Notes under the pieces: model-generated | Database searches by the model: none | Seen by the model: only the letters and a program-made list of their open reading frames with translations | Told to the model about the DNA's origin: nothing | DNA from: Actinacidiphila acididurans | GTDB lineage: Bacteria; Actinomycetota; Actinomycetes; Streptomycetales; Streptomycetaceae | Length of the DNA: 64,000 nucleotides | Direction of reading: 5' to 3' | Assembly: GCF_016918855.1 (NCBI RefSeq) | Contig: NZ_JADKYB010000020.1 | Location: 111,306-175,305, forward strand | Shown: positions 56,901 through 64,000 of the stretch, one piece after another | Layout: each line of letters starts with the position of its first letter | Position numbering within the stretch: position 1 is the stretch's first letter | Position numbers and translations under genes: made by a program

Positions 56901-58226
56901 CCGCACGCCGGGCAGTGGCGGCTGCTGCTGCGGGCGGACGGACGGGACACCCCGGTGCGGCTGGCCGCGGCCGGGCCGGAGCCGGTCCCGCTGGACCTGT
57001 CGGCGCGCGGCCGGGCCCTGCGGCTGGACCGGCGGGACCACGACCACCTGGCCGTGACCGCGAGCGGGACCGTACCGGCGGCGGACCGGGGCCCGTACCG
57101 GCAGCGGCTGCTGCGGGAGCGGCACTATCCGGTGCTGGCCCGGCGGGCGCTGCGGCCAGCGGTGCTCTACAGCAGCTTCGACGGGCACGACTGCGGCGAC
57201 TCCCCGCGGGCCGTGCACGAGGAGCTGGTCCGGCGCGGCGCCCCGGTGGAGCACCTGTGGGTGGTCAGGGACGGCCGGACCGCGGTGCCGGTGGCCGGGC
57301 GGGCCGTCGTGCACGGCAGCCACGCCTGGTACGAGGCGCTGGCCCGCAGCCGGTACGTGCTCACCAACACCCACCTGCCGCCCTGGTTCGAGCGCCGGCC
57401 CGGGCAGCGGGTGGTGCAGACCTGGCACGGCACCCCGGTCAAGCGGATCGGCCTGGACCTGGCCGGCACCCTGTGCGCCGCCCTGGACCACGGCTGGCCA
57501 CCGCAGCGGGGCGGCAAGCAGTGGAGCCTGCTGCTCTCGCCGAGCGCGGCCGCCACCCCGGTGCTGCGCCGGGCGCTGGACTTTCGCGGCGAGATCGCCG
57601 AGACCGGGCTGCCGCGTACCGACCGGCTGTGCGCGGAGGACCGCGACAAGGTCGCCGACGAGGTGCGCGCCCGCCTCGGCCTGCCCGCCGGGCGCACCGT
57701 GGTGCTGTATGCCCCGACGGTCCGCGACGACGAGTCGTACGGCGCCGGCCGCCACCGGCTGCACCTCCCGCTGGACCTCGCCGCGCTGGAGCGGGAGCTG
57801 GCGGGCAGTCATGTGCTGCTGGTGCGGGCGCACCCGCTGGTCGCCGACACCGTGCCGGCCGACGGCCGCTTCGTGCGGGACGTTTCCGGCCACCCGGACC
57901 TGGCCGAGCTGCTGCTCGCGGCCGACGTGCTGGTCACCGACTACTCCGCGGTGCTGGCCGACTTCGCCGTCACCGGCCGCCCGGTGCTGCTGTACGCGCC
58001 GGACCTGGCGTACTTCCGCGACACGCTGCGCGGCTTCGCCGTGGACCACGAGCGGGTCGCGCCGGGCCCGCTGCTGGAATCCACGGCCGCGCTGATCGAG
58101 GCGCTGCGCGACCCGGCGGCGGCCGTGCGCCCGTACGAGGCGGCGTACGCGGCCTTCCGCTCGGCCTTCTGCCACCTGGACGACGGCCGCGCCGCCGCCC
58201 GCGTGGCGGACCTGATGCTGTGCTGA
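53910..58226 (+). CDS. GT2/CDP-glycerol glycerophosphotransferase fusion with a long Gly/Ser/Thr/Pro repeat
   Basis: A 1,438-residue protein. The GT-A domain is normal: TVVVPVHNVERYLDDC, VVMVDDGSTDAGPR, NAGLGHARNTG and DxD in LAFADSDDV. A beta-rich region follows (residues about 370-540), then about 255 residues (55,531-56,300) of repeat rich in Gly, Ser, Thr and Pro built on GTxPGTxTHPSSG-type and SNQSTGTHSD-type units. A second beta-rich part precedes the glycerophosphotransferase domain: TWHGTPVKRIG near 1,173, APTVRDDESYG and VTDYSAVLADFAVTGRP near 1,343. Probably a wall-teichoic-acid-type polymerase or decorating enzyme at the membrane. The repeat is a flexible spacer by composition. Confidence 0.83.
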   Translation: MEPRLTVVVPVHNVERYLDDCLASIAGQSFGALDVVMVDDGSTDAGPRIAAGWARRDRRFRLVLQDNAGLGHARNTGVRHADDRTRYLAFADSDDVVAPGAYERLVGLLEESGSDFATGNVYRLDARGRGQAWQQRGMTRTVTRTHITRDLGLLADRVAWNKVFRRAFWERHALAFPEGVLYEDTPVTIPAHFLAEAVDVLADHVYYWRLREGSITRRRTDVTGVRDRIAGVDRVSRFLAASFPAHKRDYDRSVLTDDLLYFMAALPVAGPEYRRTFMAGARDWLARVDRSLLAALPVELRMRWRLVDEGRLADLMVVLGHELAGGRGVFDLAGPPLRRRRAVLPRPDGSPVPLPRSAVAVRAPDLPVVARLREAVWRDGRLVLRGHAYIRNVDAPSRHSVLRAALATCGRRTLLLPLRAITSPEVTDASGQERHCYDWAGFEIVLDPRRLRHGGALRPGQWRIGIVLATGTRVRPAALRPDESCSGASPAPYRVTDGLRLVPWFSDGRLQVAVEPVRARLTGHRTRPVPGRLGGSLDGSPAAASNPGTSGDRGSGSTMGPGTRPSSGDDPGSGSDQGPGSNQSTGTHSGPDSTPSTDTHPSSGSTPGTRTHPSWAGGQDPGTHPSSGDDPGSDTDQGPGSNQSTGTHSDAGGTPATGPHPNWDATPGTGTYPGTGSGPGTGGDWGSGGDQDSNSTSGPDPHQNSDTTPGTGSGPGPGRNPGTSGDQGPGAHPASGSDPSQGGNQSTGPHSDAGGTPGTGTQPSSGSTPDAGTHPSSGSAPGTSINSNSRTTPATGAAPPERAVRIELALRERRPPVALRLRGPVPGGALDVPITVESGGAGGGWVRALAVVRPDRLTAARPTADGLPREVVPPTGVTWRAEVLFADGSTARVAVDGPPAPCRCPLPPAADGTSRELSVEAGPAGTLVLRDDLPQIFADTLTRTSGGRFRVEGALPAAGTKNDALLVLRHDTYAAEVTVPVAVTGERFAAEPDAAALPHAGQWRLLLRADGRDTPVRLAAAGPEPVPLDLSARGRALRLDRRDHDHLAVTASGTVPAADRGPYRQRLLRERHYPVLARRALRPAVLYSSFDGHDCGDSPRAVHEELVRRGAPVEHLWVVRDGRTAVPVAGRAVVHGSHAWYEALARSRYVLTNTHLPPWFERRPGQRVVQTWHGTPVKRIGLDLAGTLCAALDHGWPPQRGGKQWSLLLSPSAAATPVLRRALDFRGEIAETGLPRTDRLCAEDRDKVADEVRARLGLPAGRTVVLYAPTVRDDESYGAGRHRLHLPLDLAALERELAGSHVLLVRAHPLVADTVPADGRFVRDVSGHPDLAELLLAADVLVTDYSAVLADFAVTGRPVLLYAPDLAYFRDTLRGFAVDHERVAPGPLLESTAALIEALRDPAAAVRPYEAAYAAFRSAFCHLDDGRAAARVADLMLC
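55531..56300 (+). repeat. Coding GST/P-rich repeat array
   Basis: About 770 bp of degenerate in-frame repeats (CCCGGGCAGCAACCAGAGCA at 55,640 and 55,823; CACCCACTCGGACGCGGGCG-like words twice). Frame is kept throughout. The array separates the two catalytic parts of the enzyme. Confidence 0.75.
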
Positions 58227-58414
58227 CCCCTTGGCAGGCTGGCATCGACCCTGCTGACCTGGCTGGCCTCGCCGGCGATGCCGACCTTGCCGCTTTCACC
58301 GCATTCACCGCATTCGCCGTGTTCGCCGCGTTCGAGGCCGTCGCCGCCGTCGGCGCCTTTGCCCGGCCGATCCGCGGCCGAGCCGCCGGCCGAGCCGATC
58401 TGGAGCTGTCGTGA
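58220..58414 (+). CDS. Candidate small 64-aa hydrophobic frame bridging two genes
   Basis: From GTG at 58220, overlapping the previous stop, a 64-codon frame (VLTPWQAGIDPADLAGLAGD..., with AAFTAFTAFAVFAAFEAVAAV) runs to TGA at 58412-58414, which overlaps the GTG of the next gene. It contains a 9-bp repeat (TTCACCGCA twice, then two variants). The Shine-Dalgarno is weak. It may be a small amphipathic peptide or a translational bridge. No family recognised. Confidence 0.35.
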   Translation: MLTPWQAGIDPADLAGLAGDADLAAFTAFTAFAVFAAFEAVAAVGAFARPIRGRAAGRADLELS

Positions 58415-60195
58415 CATCACCCGAACTGGTCCCCGGCGCCCGGCCGCCCGGGCCGCTGGGCAGGGCCGCGGCGCTGGCCGGCCGGGCCGTCGCGCTGCTG
58501 CCGGTGCTGCTGCCGGCCCGCAGGCTGCGGGAGGCCGCTATCGCCGCGGTGCCGGCGCTGGCCGTGATGGTGATGGGCTACCGGCACCGGTGGGTCGGCG
58601 ACGACGGCATGATCTACACCCGCACGGTCCGCGAACTGCTGGCCGGGCACGGCCCCGTCTTCAACCCGGTCGAGCGCGCCGAGGCGACCACCGGCACGCT
58701 GTGGCAGTGGCTGGTGGCCGCGGCCGCCTACGCCGGCGGTACGGACCCGGCGGTGGTCGCGGTGTCGCTGGGCATCGTGCTGACCGGCGCGGGCTACGCG
58801 CTCGCGGTGGCCACCGCCCGCAAGGCGGTCCGCCCGATGAGCGCCGCCCCGCTGCTGCCGCTGGGCATGCTGGTGCTGCTGCCGGTCAAGGCCGACTGGG
58901 ACTACACCACTTCGGGCCTGGAGAACGGCCTGACCACCTTCTGGATCGCGCTCGCCTGGTGGTTCCTGGTCGCCGCCCGCACCGCCCGCGGGACCCGGCG
59001 ACTGTACGCGGGCGCCGCCGTCATCGGCCTGGGCCCGCTGGTGCGACCCGAACTCGCCTTGGTCTCCGCGGTGTTCCTGGTCGCCCTGTGGTGCGTGACG
59101 CTGCCGGGGGCGCGGCGCACCGCGGGCCTCGTCAGTTGCGCGCTCGCGGCACCGGCCGGTTACGAAGTGTTCAGGGCCGGGTACTACGGTGTTCTCGTGC
59201 CGTTACCCGCTCTCACCAAGGAAGCCAGCGACCCGGTGTGGCGCCGCGGCCTGGCCTACTTCGGGAACTTCGCCGAGCCGTACCGGCTGTGGATCCCGCT
59301 GCTGATCCTGCTGGCGCTGATCACCTGGGCGCCGCGCGGCGCGCTGACCGCCGAACTCGTCGCGCCGCCGGTGGCCGGGCTGCTGTCGTGGGCGTACGTG
59401 TGCCGGTCCGGAGGTGACTTCATGCACGGGCGGCTGCTGCTGCCGGGCCTGCTGCTGATCGCGCTGCCGTTGTGCGCGGTGCCGCTGACCCAGGTCACCA
59501 GGATCGCGGCCCTGGGCCTGGCCGGCTGGGCGGTGTGCTGCGCCCTGCTGTGGCGGCCGCCCGCGTCGAGCGGGGACGCGTACGCGATCCTCGACGAGCA
59601 GCGCGCGTACGTCGGCTACACCCACAATCCGCACCCGATCAGCATGGCGGTGCACGAGAACGTGCCGCGGGGCTTCCGTCCCGCGGTCGAGGCGGCGCAG
59701 GCGGCGGGCCGGCCGGTGCTGCTGATCCAGCGGCCGGGCGGCGGAGAGCGTTTCGAGGCGCTGCCGCTCGCACTCGGCGCACGGACCCGCATGGCGGGTG
59801 CTTTCGGACTTCTGGGGAACAATGGGATCGTGATGCCGCTCGACGGCACCTCGGTGGACACCCTGGGGCTGGCCTACCCGCTCGCCGCGCACCAGGCGCG
59901 GGAGGGCGTACGGACCGCGGGCCGGGCCGGGCACGAGAAACCGCTCGACCCGGCCTGGATCGTGGCCGACTGGACCGATCCGGGCACCCCTGTCCCCGCT
60001 GGTGTGGACCCGGCCGCGGTGGACGCCGCGCGGCACGCGCTGAACTGCGGAGAACTCGCCGAACTGCAGGCGTCGGTGCGGGATCCGCTGACGCCCGAAC
60101 GATTTTGGAAGAACTTGACCGGCTCCTGGGGGCGGACGTGGTTCCGCTACCCCCGCGACCCGGTGGCGGCGGAGAAGGAGCTGTGCCACAACTGA
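58411..60195 (+). CDS. Multi-span membrane protein, AftB-like GT-C glycosyltransferase
   Basis: A 594-residue protein with about nine to ten membrane helices. Near residues 60-95 is VGDDGMIYTRTVRELLAGHGPVFNPVERAEATTGTLWQW, a GT-C catalytic-loop layout with acidic DD and a downstream NPxER-like segment that resembles actinobacterial arabinofuranosyltransferase AftB and relatives. The C-terminal third is a soluble extracytoplasmic domain. It probably transfers a sugar from a lipid carrier to a wall polymer. GTG 58411 has GGAG 6 bases upstream. It overlaps the next gene by 13 bp. Confidence 0.72.
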   Translation: MTSPELVPGARPPGPLGRAAALAGRAVALLPVLLPARRLREAAIAAVPALAVMVMGYRHRWVGDDGMIYTRTVRELLAGHGPVFNPVERAEATTGTLWQWLVAAAAYAGGTDPAVVAVSLGIVLTGAGYALAVATARKAVRPMSAAPLLPLGMLVLLPVKADWDYTTSGLENGLTTFWIALAWWFLVAARTARGTRRLYAGAAVIGLGPLVRPELALVSAVFLVALWCVTLPGARRTAGLVSCALAAPAGYEVFRAGYYGVLVPLPALTKEASDPVWRRGLAYFGNFAEPYRLWIPLLILLALITWAPRGALTAELVAPPVAGLLSWAYVCRSGGDFMHGRLLLPGLLLIALPLCAVPLTQVTRIAALGLAGWAVCCALLWRPPASSGDAYAILDEQRAYVGYTHNPHPISMAVHENVPRGFRPAVEAAQAAGRPVLLIQRPGGGERFEALPLALGARTRMAGAFGLLGNNGIVMPLDGTSVDTLGLAYPLAAHQAREGVRTAGRAGHEKPLDPAWIVADWTDPGTPVPAGVDPAAVDAARHALNCGELAELQASVRDPLTPERFWKNLTGSWGRTWFRYPRDPVAAEKELCHN

Positions 60196-61766
60196 CGACC
60201 GGGCCACTCACGGCCGACGACGACGGAGCAGGCGCCGCGCGCGACGCCCTGATCGTCCGCGCGGGCCGCTACCGGCCCACGCCCTATCTGATCCTGGGCA
60301 CCGCCTTCTGGCTGGTGGTCGGGATCACCGCCTGGCGGGCGCCGATCCAGGGCGACTTCGGCCAGCACGCCTCCGCTGTGCAGCGGATCAAGGACGACTG
60401 GCTGCACCCGATGAACCCGCTGCTGAAGGTCTCCGGCGCGAACAGCCCGTACTTCTCGCCCTACATCGTGGCGCTCGGCCTGTTCGCCAAGCTCACCGGG
60501 CTCGCCGCCTGGCGGGTGGTGAAGCTGAGCCTGTGGCTGAACCTGGCGGTGCTGCTGCTCGGCGTGTGGGCCTTCACCCGCACGCTGAGCACCCGGCGCT
60601 GGGCCCCGGTGTTCGCGCTGGCCGCGTTCACGCTGGTGTGGGGGGTGCGGGGCAAGGAGTGGAGCGGATTTTGCGGGCTGTGGTCGCTGACGCACGGGGC
60701 GCCGTACCCCAGTTGCTTCGCGGTCGGGGTGACGCTGCTGCTGTGGGCCTGGGCGGACCGGCTCGCCCGGCGGGATTCGGTGGTCCTGCACGACCGGCCC
60801 GGCGCGCTGTTCCGGGAGTACGCGCCCTACGTGGGGCTCGGTGCGGCCGGCGGCGTGCTGCTGCTCATCCACCCGATCACGGCGCTGGCCGCCTGGGTGG
60901 GGCTGGCGTGCGTGGTGGCCGGGCGGCAGCACGGCTGGTCCTGGCCGGTGGCCGGGCGCTGGGCGGCCGCCTGCACAGCGGCACTGGTGGTCGCGCTGGT
61001 CTGGCCGTACAACGACATCTTCTCGCTGGCCGGTGACACCACCGTCGATGCGGTGCACAGGCGGCTGTACGCCGACCTGTGGCACTGGTACGGGCTCGCC
61101 TTCGCGCTCGGCCTGCCGGTGCTGGCGCTGCGCGCCCGGCGGTACCGGCGCGACCCGCTGGTGCTGATGTTCCTGGCGGACTGCGCGCTGGTCGGGTACG
61201 GCTGGGTGAGCGGCCACTACACCTACGGCCGGGTGTTCGCGCTGCTGGTGGTGCCGTTGCAGTTCGGCCTGGCGGTGGAGGTCGCGCAGATCCCGCCGTG
61301 GACCCGGGTGCGCAGGGTGCTGGCGCCGCTGGCCGTGATCGCGGTGCTGGTGGGCACGGCGGCGCAGATCGGCGCGGTCGTCCCGCAGCGGTATCTGCCG
61401 GTGACGCTGCGGCACCCGCGGGGCTGGCCCTCGTACGGCTGGGTCGCCGATCACGTGCCGGACGGCGACGTGCTGATCGCCGACGGCTACTTCGCGCCGC
61501 ACACCCTGCCCGCGTACGGCATCTTCATGGTCAATCCGACCTGGCCCGACCCCTCCACCTCGCCGGCCGAGCGCAACCGGCGCTTCTTCGCCGCGCGCGC
61601 CTATCTCGACCCGCACACCCCGCCCGACGTCCGCGCCCGCATCGGGCGCCGCTACGACATCCGGTGGCTGCTGCTGCGCCGGGGCCAGCACGTGCCGTAC
61701 GACGGGCGGCTGGTGGCGTCGAACCCGGCGACGGGGGAACGGCTGATCAGGCTGGCGGACGGGTAG
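60183..61766 (+). CDS. Multi-span membrane protein of the wall-glycopolymer cluster
   Basis: A 527-residue membrane protein with about ten helices, opening with VPQLTTGPLTADDDGAGAA before the first hydrophobic stretch, an acidic GDFGQHASAVQRIKDDW loop after it, and a C-terminal soluble end (IGRRYDIRWLLLRRGQHVPYDG). The DFGQH loop is a plausible GT-C catalytic site, but I cannot name a family. The GTG at 60183, with GGAGAAGGAG upstream, lies inside the previous gene's end. It follows the AftB-like gene and is probably translated together with it. Confidence 0.65.
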   Translation: MPQLTTGPLTADDDGAGAARDALIVRAGRYRPTPYLILGTAFWLVVGITAWRAPIQGDFGQHASAVQRIKDDWLHPMNPLLKVSGANSPYFSPYIVALGLFAKLTGLAAWRVVKLSLWLNLAVLLLGVWAFTRTLSTRRWAPVFALAAFTLVWGVRGKEWSGFCGLWSLTHGAPYPSCFAVGVTLLLWAWADRLARRDSVVLHDRPGALFREYAPYVGLGAAGGVLLLIHPITALAAWVGLACVVAGRQHGWSWPVAGRWAAACTAALVVALVWPYNDIFSLAGDTTVDAVHRRLYADLWHWYGLAFALGLPVLALRARRYRRDPLVLMFLADCALVGYGWVSGHYTYGRVFALLVVPLQFGLAVEVAQIPPWTRVRRVLAPLAVIAVLVGTAAQIGAVVPQRYLPVTLRHPRGWPSYGWVADHVPDGDVLIADGYFAPHTLPAYGIFMVNPTWPDPSTSPAERNRRFFAARAYLDPHTPPDVRARIGRRYDIRWLLLRRGQHVPYDGRLVASNPATGERLIRLADG

Positions 61767-61936
61767 GGGCGGCCGGGCAGGGGTTGCACGACCGGGGGTG
61801 GCAGACCGGGGCGGACGGCGGGGCGGCCGGGTAAGGGGCGCGCTGCCGAGGCGGGCACGGGGGAACCGGGTAGGCCGCGTGCTTCGTCAACCCCGGTAAG
61901 CTCAGGCGCCGTTCGCGACTGTCCGGGGGGCCCACG

Positions 61937-63907
61937 ATCGCCAGCAACGACGCCACGCCACTGCAGCCGCTCACCCCGCAGGACCCGCGGGAGGAGTCCG
62001 GTTACCGCCTGCTCGCCCGGATCGGCGAGGGCGGGATGGGCACGGTCTACCTGTCGCACACCCGGGGCGGCCAGCCGGTCGCGCTGAAGGTGATCCGCCG
62101 GGAGTACGCGCAGGACGAGGAATTCCGCCGCCGCTTCCAGCAGGAGGTCCAGGCGGCCCGCCGGGTGCAGGGCTACCACGTGGTGCCGGTGGTCGACCAC
62201 GACACCACCGGGGAGCGGCCGTGGCTGGCCACCACCTACGTCCCGGGCCTGCCGCTGGACGAGGCGCTGCTGCGGTTCGGCCCGCTGCCGCTGCCGGCCG
62301 TACTCCAGCTCGTCGGCTGCGCTGCGGAGGCGCTGCGCGCGATCCACGCGGCCGGCGTCATCCACCGCGACCTGAAGCCGAGCAACGTCCTGCTCGCCGC
62401 GAACGGCCCCTGGGTCATCGACTTCGGCATCGCCCGGGCCGCCGACTCCACCCAGCTCACCCGCAGCGGCGGGCTGATCGGCACCCCGCAGTTCATGTCA
62501 CCCGAGCACGCCTCGGGGCTCGCCCTCACCCCGGCCACCGACGTCTTCTCACTCGGCCTGATCGCCGGGCTCGCGGCCACCGGCCGCCATCCCTACGGCG
62601 ACGCGGGCGCGATCACCCTCGCCACGATGATCGCCAACACCGCGATCAAGCCGCCGGACCTGACCGGCTATCCGGAGCCGCTGCGGGACGTGCTGACCCG
62701 CTGCCTGACCGCCGATCCGGCGGCGCGGCCCGCGCCCGCCGAACTGGCCCGGCTGTGCGAGGCCGGGGCCGGCCGCGGGCTGCGGGACTTCGCCGGCTGG
62801 CTGCCGGCGCCGGTGGCGGCGGAGATCACCCGCCGGGAGAGCGCGGCGGCGCGCCCGCCGGTCCCGCCCGCGGCCGGTCCCACCACGGCGGACCCCCTGG
62901 GCACGGCCTACCCCTCGTACCCGCCGGCCCCCTCCTACCCGGCCCCGCCGCCGACTCCCGCCGGGCCGCCGTCGGTTGCGCCCGGCGCTCCGGCGCCCGG
63001 TGCGACCTCCGTGCCGCCCCCGTCCATGCCGCCGCAGGTGGGCACGGCGCCGTCCGGGTACGTGTTGCAGCCGCCGCGCCCGGGGCCGGTTCCGGGCGGG
63101 GGTGGAGGTATGGGGACGGCTCCCGATACGGGTACGGGGCCGGGTGCGAGTGCAGGTTCGGGCAGCGGCGGGGGCCGGTCCGGCCGGACCCGTACGGTGA
63201 TCGGCGTCGCGGCCGCGGCGGTGGCCGTGGTGCTCGCGGTGGTGGTGACCTATACCGTCACCAAGTCCGACGGAAGCGGGGACAATGCCGCGGCCTCGTC
63301 CGGCGGCAATTCGGGTACGACCGCGGGGACCACGGGCGGCGGCCACTCCTCCGCCGGGTCCGCCGGCGGATCGGCGTCCGGCGGATCGGCCTCGGGTGGC
63401 TCGCCCGCCGGCGCCTCTGCGCCCACGACCCCGGCGTCGCCGACCGAGGCGGCGCCCCGGTTGCTCTTCCAGAACAAGAAGTTCGTGATCCGCTCACCGG
63501 TGTTCAACACCGAGAGCAACGTAGACCTGGACAAGGCCGTGGTCCAGCCGAACGGCCCCATCGGCGGCTCCGGCAGCGACGAGATCGACTACGAGGCCAT
63601 CGAGGGCAAGATGACCTTCTTCACCACGTTCGGCAGTTCGGACGCGGCGACGTACAAGTCCTGCCGGGAGAGCGTGGGCACCAACGCGCTGCCGGGCGAG
63701 ATCGAAGAGTCCGACCTGAACAGCGAGAAGTACATCACCAAGGGCACGGTGCTGTGCACGGTCACCAAGGCCGGCAACCTGGCGATGCTCCAGTTCACCG
63801 GCGTGCAGCCGGGCGACAGCGGCTTCGGCGACACCCCGTTGCCGACCTACACCACCTTGCTGACGGTGTGGCAGTTGGCCGACGCGCCCTCCCCGGGCAG
63901 CGGCTGA
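61937..63907 (+). CDS. Membrane Ser/Thr protein kinase; start codon appears to be ATC
   Basis: A kinase of about 656 residues: glycine loop RIGEGGMGTVYL, VALKVIRRE, HRDLKPSNVLLA, DFGIARAADS and GTPQFMSPE. A Pro-rich linker, one transmembrane helix (about residues 420-440, VIGVAAAAVAVVLAVVVTYTV), a Gly/Ser-rich spacer and a C-terminal extracytoplasmic beta-rich domain follow. Between the in-frame TAG at 61871 and the ATG inside the glycine loop (62036) there is no ATG, GTG or TTG. An ATC at 61937, 6 bases after GGGGGG, gives the expected N-terminus IASNDATPLQPLTPQDPREE. So the start is either ATC, a mutated ATG or a sequencing error. Confidence 0.83.
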   Translation: MASNDATPLQPLTPQDPREESGYRLLARIGEGGMGTVYLSHTRGGQPVALKVIRREYAQDEEFRRRFQQEVQAARRVQGYHVVPVVDHDTTGERPWLATTYVPGLPLDEALLRFGPLPLPAVLQLVGCAAEALRAIHAAGVIHRDLKPSNVLLAANGPWVIDFGIARAADSTQLTRSGGLIGTPQFMSPEHASGLALTPATDVFSLGLIAGLAATGRHPYGDAGAITLATMIANTAIKPPDLTGYPEPLRDVLTRCLTADPAARPAPAELARLCEAGAGRGLRDFAGWLPAPVAAEITRRESAAARPPVPPAAGPTTADPLGTAYPSYPPAPSYPAPPPTPAGPPSVAPGAPAPGATSVPPPSMPPQVGTAPSGYVLQPPRPGPVPGGGGGMGTAPDTGTGPGASAGSGSGGGRSGRTRTVIGVAAAAVAVVLAVVVTYTVTKSDGSGDNAAASSGGNSGTTAGTTGGGHSSAGSAGGSASGGSASGGSPAGASAPTTPASPTEAAPRLLFQNKKFVIRSPVFNTESNVDLDKAVVQPNGPIGGSGSDEIDYEAIEGKMTFFTTFGSSDAATYKSCRESVGTNALPGEIEESDLNSEKYITKGTVLCTVTKAGNLAMLQFTGVQPGDSGFGDTPLPTYTTLLTVWQLADAPSPGSG

Positions 63908-63927
63908 TACGACCGAGCCGATACGAC

Positions 63928-63965
63928 CGAGCGGCCGCCCGGGGACGTCCCCCGGCGGCCGCTCG
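63928..63965 (+). terminator. Terminator after the last kinase gene
   Basis: CGAGCGGCCGCC pairs perfectly with GGCGGCCGCTCG; a GGGG/CCCC inner stem closes an ACGT loop, with one mismatched C. It starts 21 bp past the stop codon. Confidence 0.85.
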
Positions 63966-63986
63966 CCCACGTCCGGTCGGCCGGGC

Positions 63987-64000
63987 GGGGGGGGGGGGGG
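63987..64000. repeat. G14 run at the window edge
   Basis: At least 14 consecutive G reach the end of the window. It may be a real homopolymer or an assembly edge effect. Confidence 0.6.

Noticed and set aside
63987..64000. Telomere or origin signal
   Set aside because: A bare G run at the window edge gives no palindromes or DnaA-box pattern, and an assembly edge is simpler.

Overview
The window is very GC-rich, with long open frames, GTG/TTG starts and a gene order typical of Streptomyces and close relatives. That order includes hexosaminidase, DUF3039, YqgE, murA, hup, malic enzyme, HelD, nnaR-narK, ssrA, smpB, a C-terminal processing protease, ftsX-ftsE, prfB, two Ser/Thr kinases, a sugar ABC system and a cell-wall glycopolymer cluster. 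The S. coelicolor comparison is from memory and no search was run. I make no species call.

Layout. 1-1,000: the 3' part of a tRNA-Cys with decaying duplications of its 3' half, then a small P-loop kinase-like protein. 1.3-6.7 kb (minus): a three-subunit molybdenum hydroxylase operon (FAD, 2Fe-2S, Mo) with an unrecognised 142-codon frame between the last two. 6.9-10.9 kb: GH20 hexosaminidase with a candidate DasR site, a TPR membrane protein, DUF3039 and YqgE. 11-18 kb: murA, hup, malic enzyme, HelD and a CGNR protein. 18.7-22 kb: NnaR-like regulator, NarK transporter and an anti-sigma-type ATPase. 22.2-26.8 kb: an accessory-looking block with a STAND NTPase, a DUF6879 gene broken at a G8 run, a small partner, an XRE/DUF5753 regulator and DUF397. 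26.8-27.8 kb: a nucleoside deoxyribosyltransferase-like protein and a NUDIX hydrolase. 28-35.2 kb: ssrA, smpB, S41 protease, ftsX, ftsE, a tiny membrane protein, a sortase substrate and prfB. 35.7-44.2 kb: two membrane Ser/Thr kinases and an FHA-FtsK-type ATPase. 44.4-48.2 kb: sugar ABC importer without its own ATPase. 48.4-61.8 kb: three large GT2/CDP-glycerol glycerophosphotransferase fusions and two multi-span membrane proteins, one AftB-like. 61.9 kb to the end: a third Ser/Thr kinase.

How genes work together. ssrA and smpB form the trans-translation unit; ftsE/ftsX control peptidoglycan hydrolysis at division; murA begins peptidoglycan precursor synthesis. The glycerophosphotransferases and membrane transferases probably build a wall teichoic-acid-like polymer. 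The kinases and the FHA ATPase sit together as a likely phospho-signalling group.

Most unusual points: a GT2 domain whose nucleotide-sugar motif region was tandemly duplicated about five times and lost its DxD; about 255 residues of Gly/Ser/Thr/Pro repeat inside another transferase; a roughly 385-residue low-complexity extension on an iron-sulfur subunit; two unexpected frames joined to their neighbours by 4-bp stop/start overlaps; two genes whose best start is ATC behind a good Shine-Dalgarno; a structured candidate small RNA next to the malic enzyme gene; and a family of intergenic repeats placed beside stop codons.
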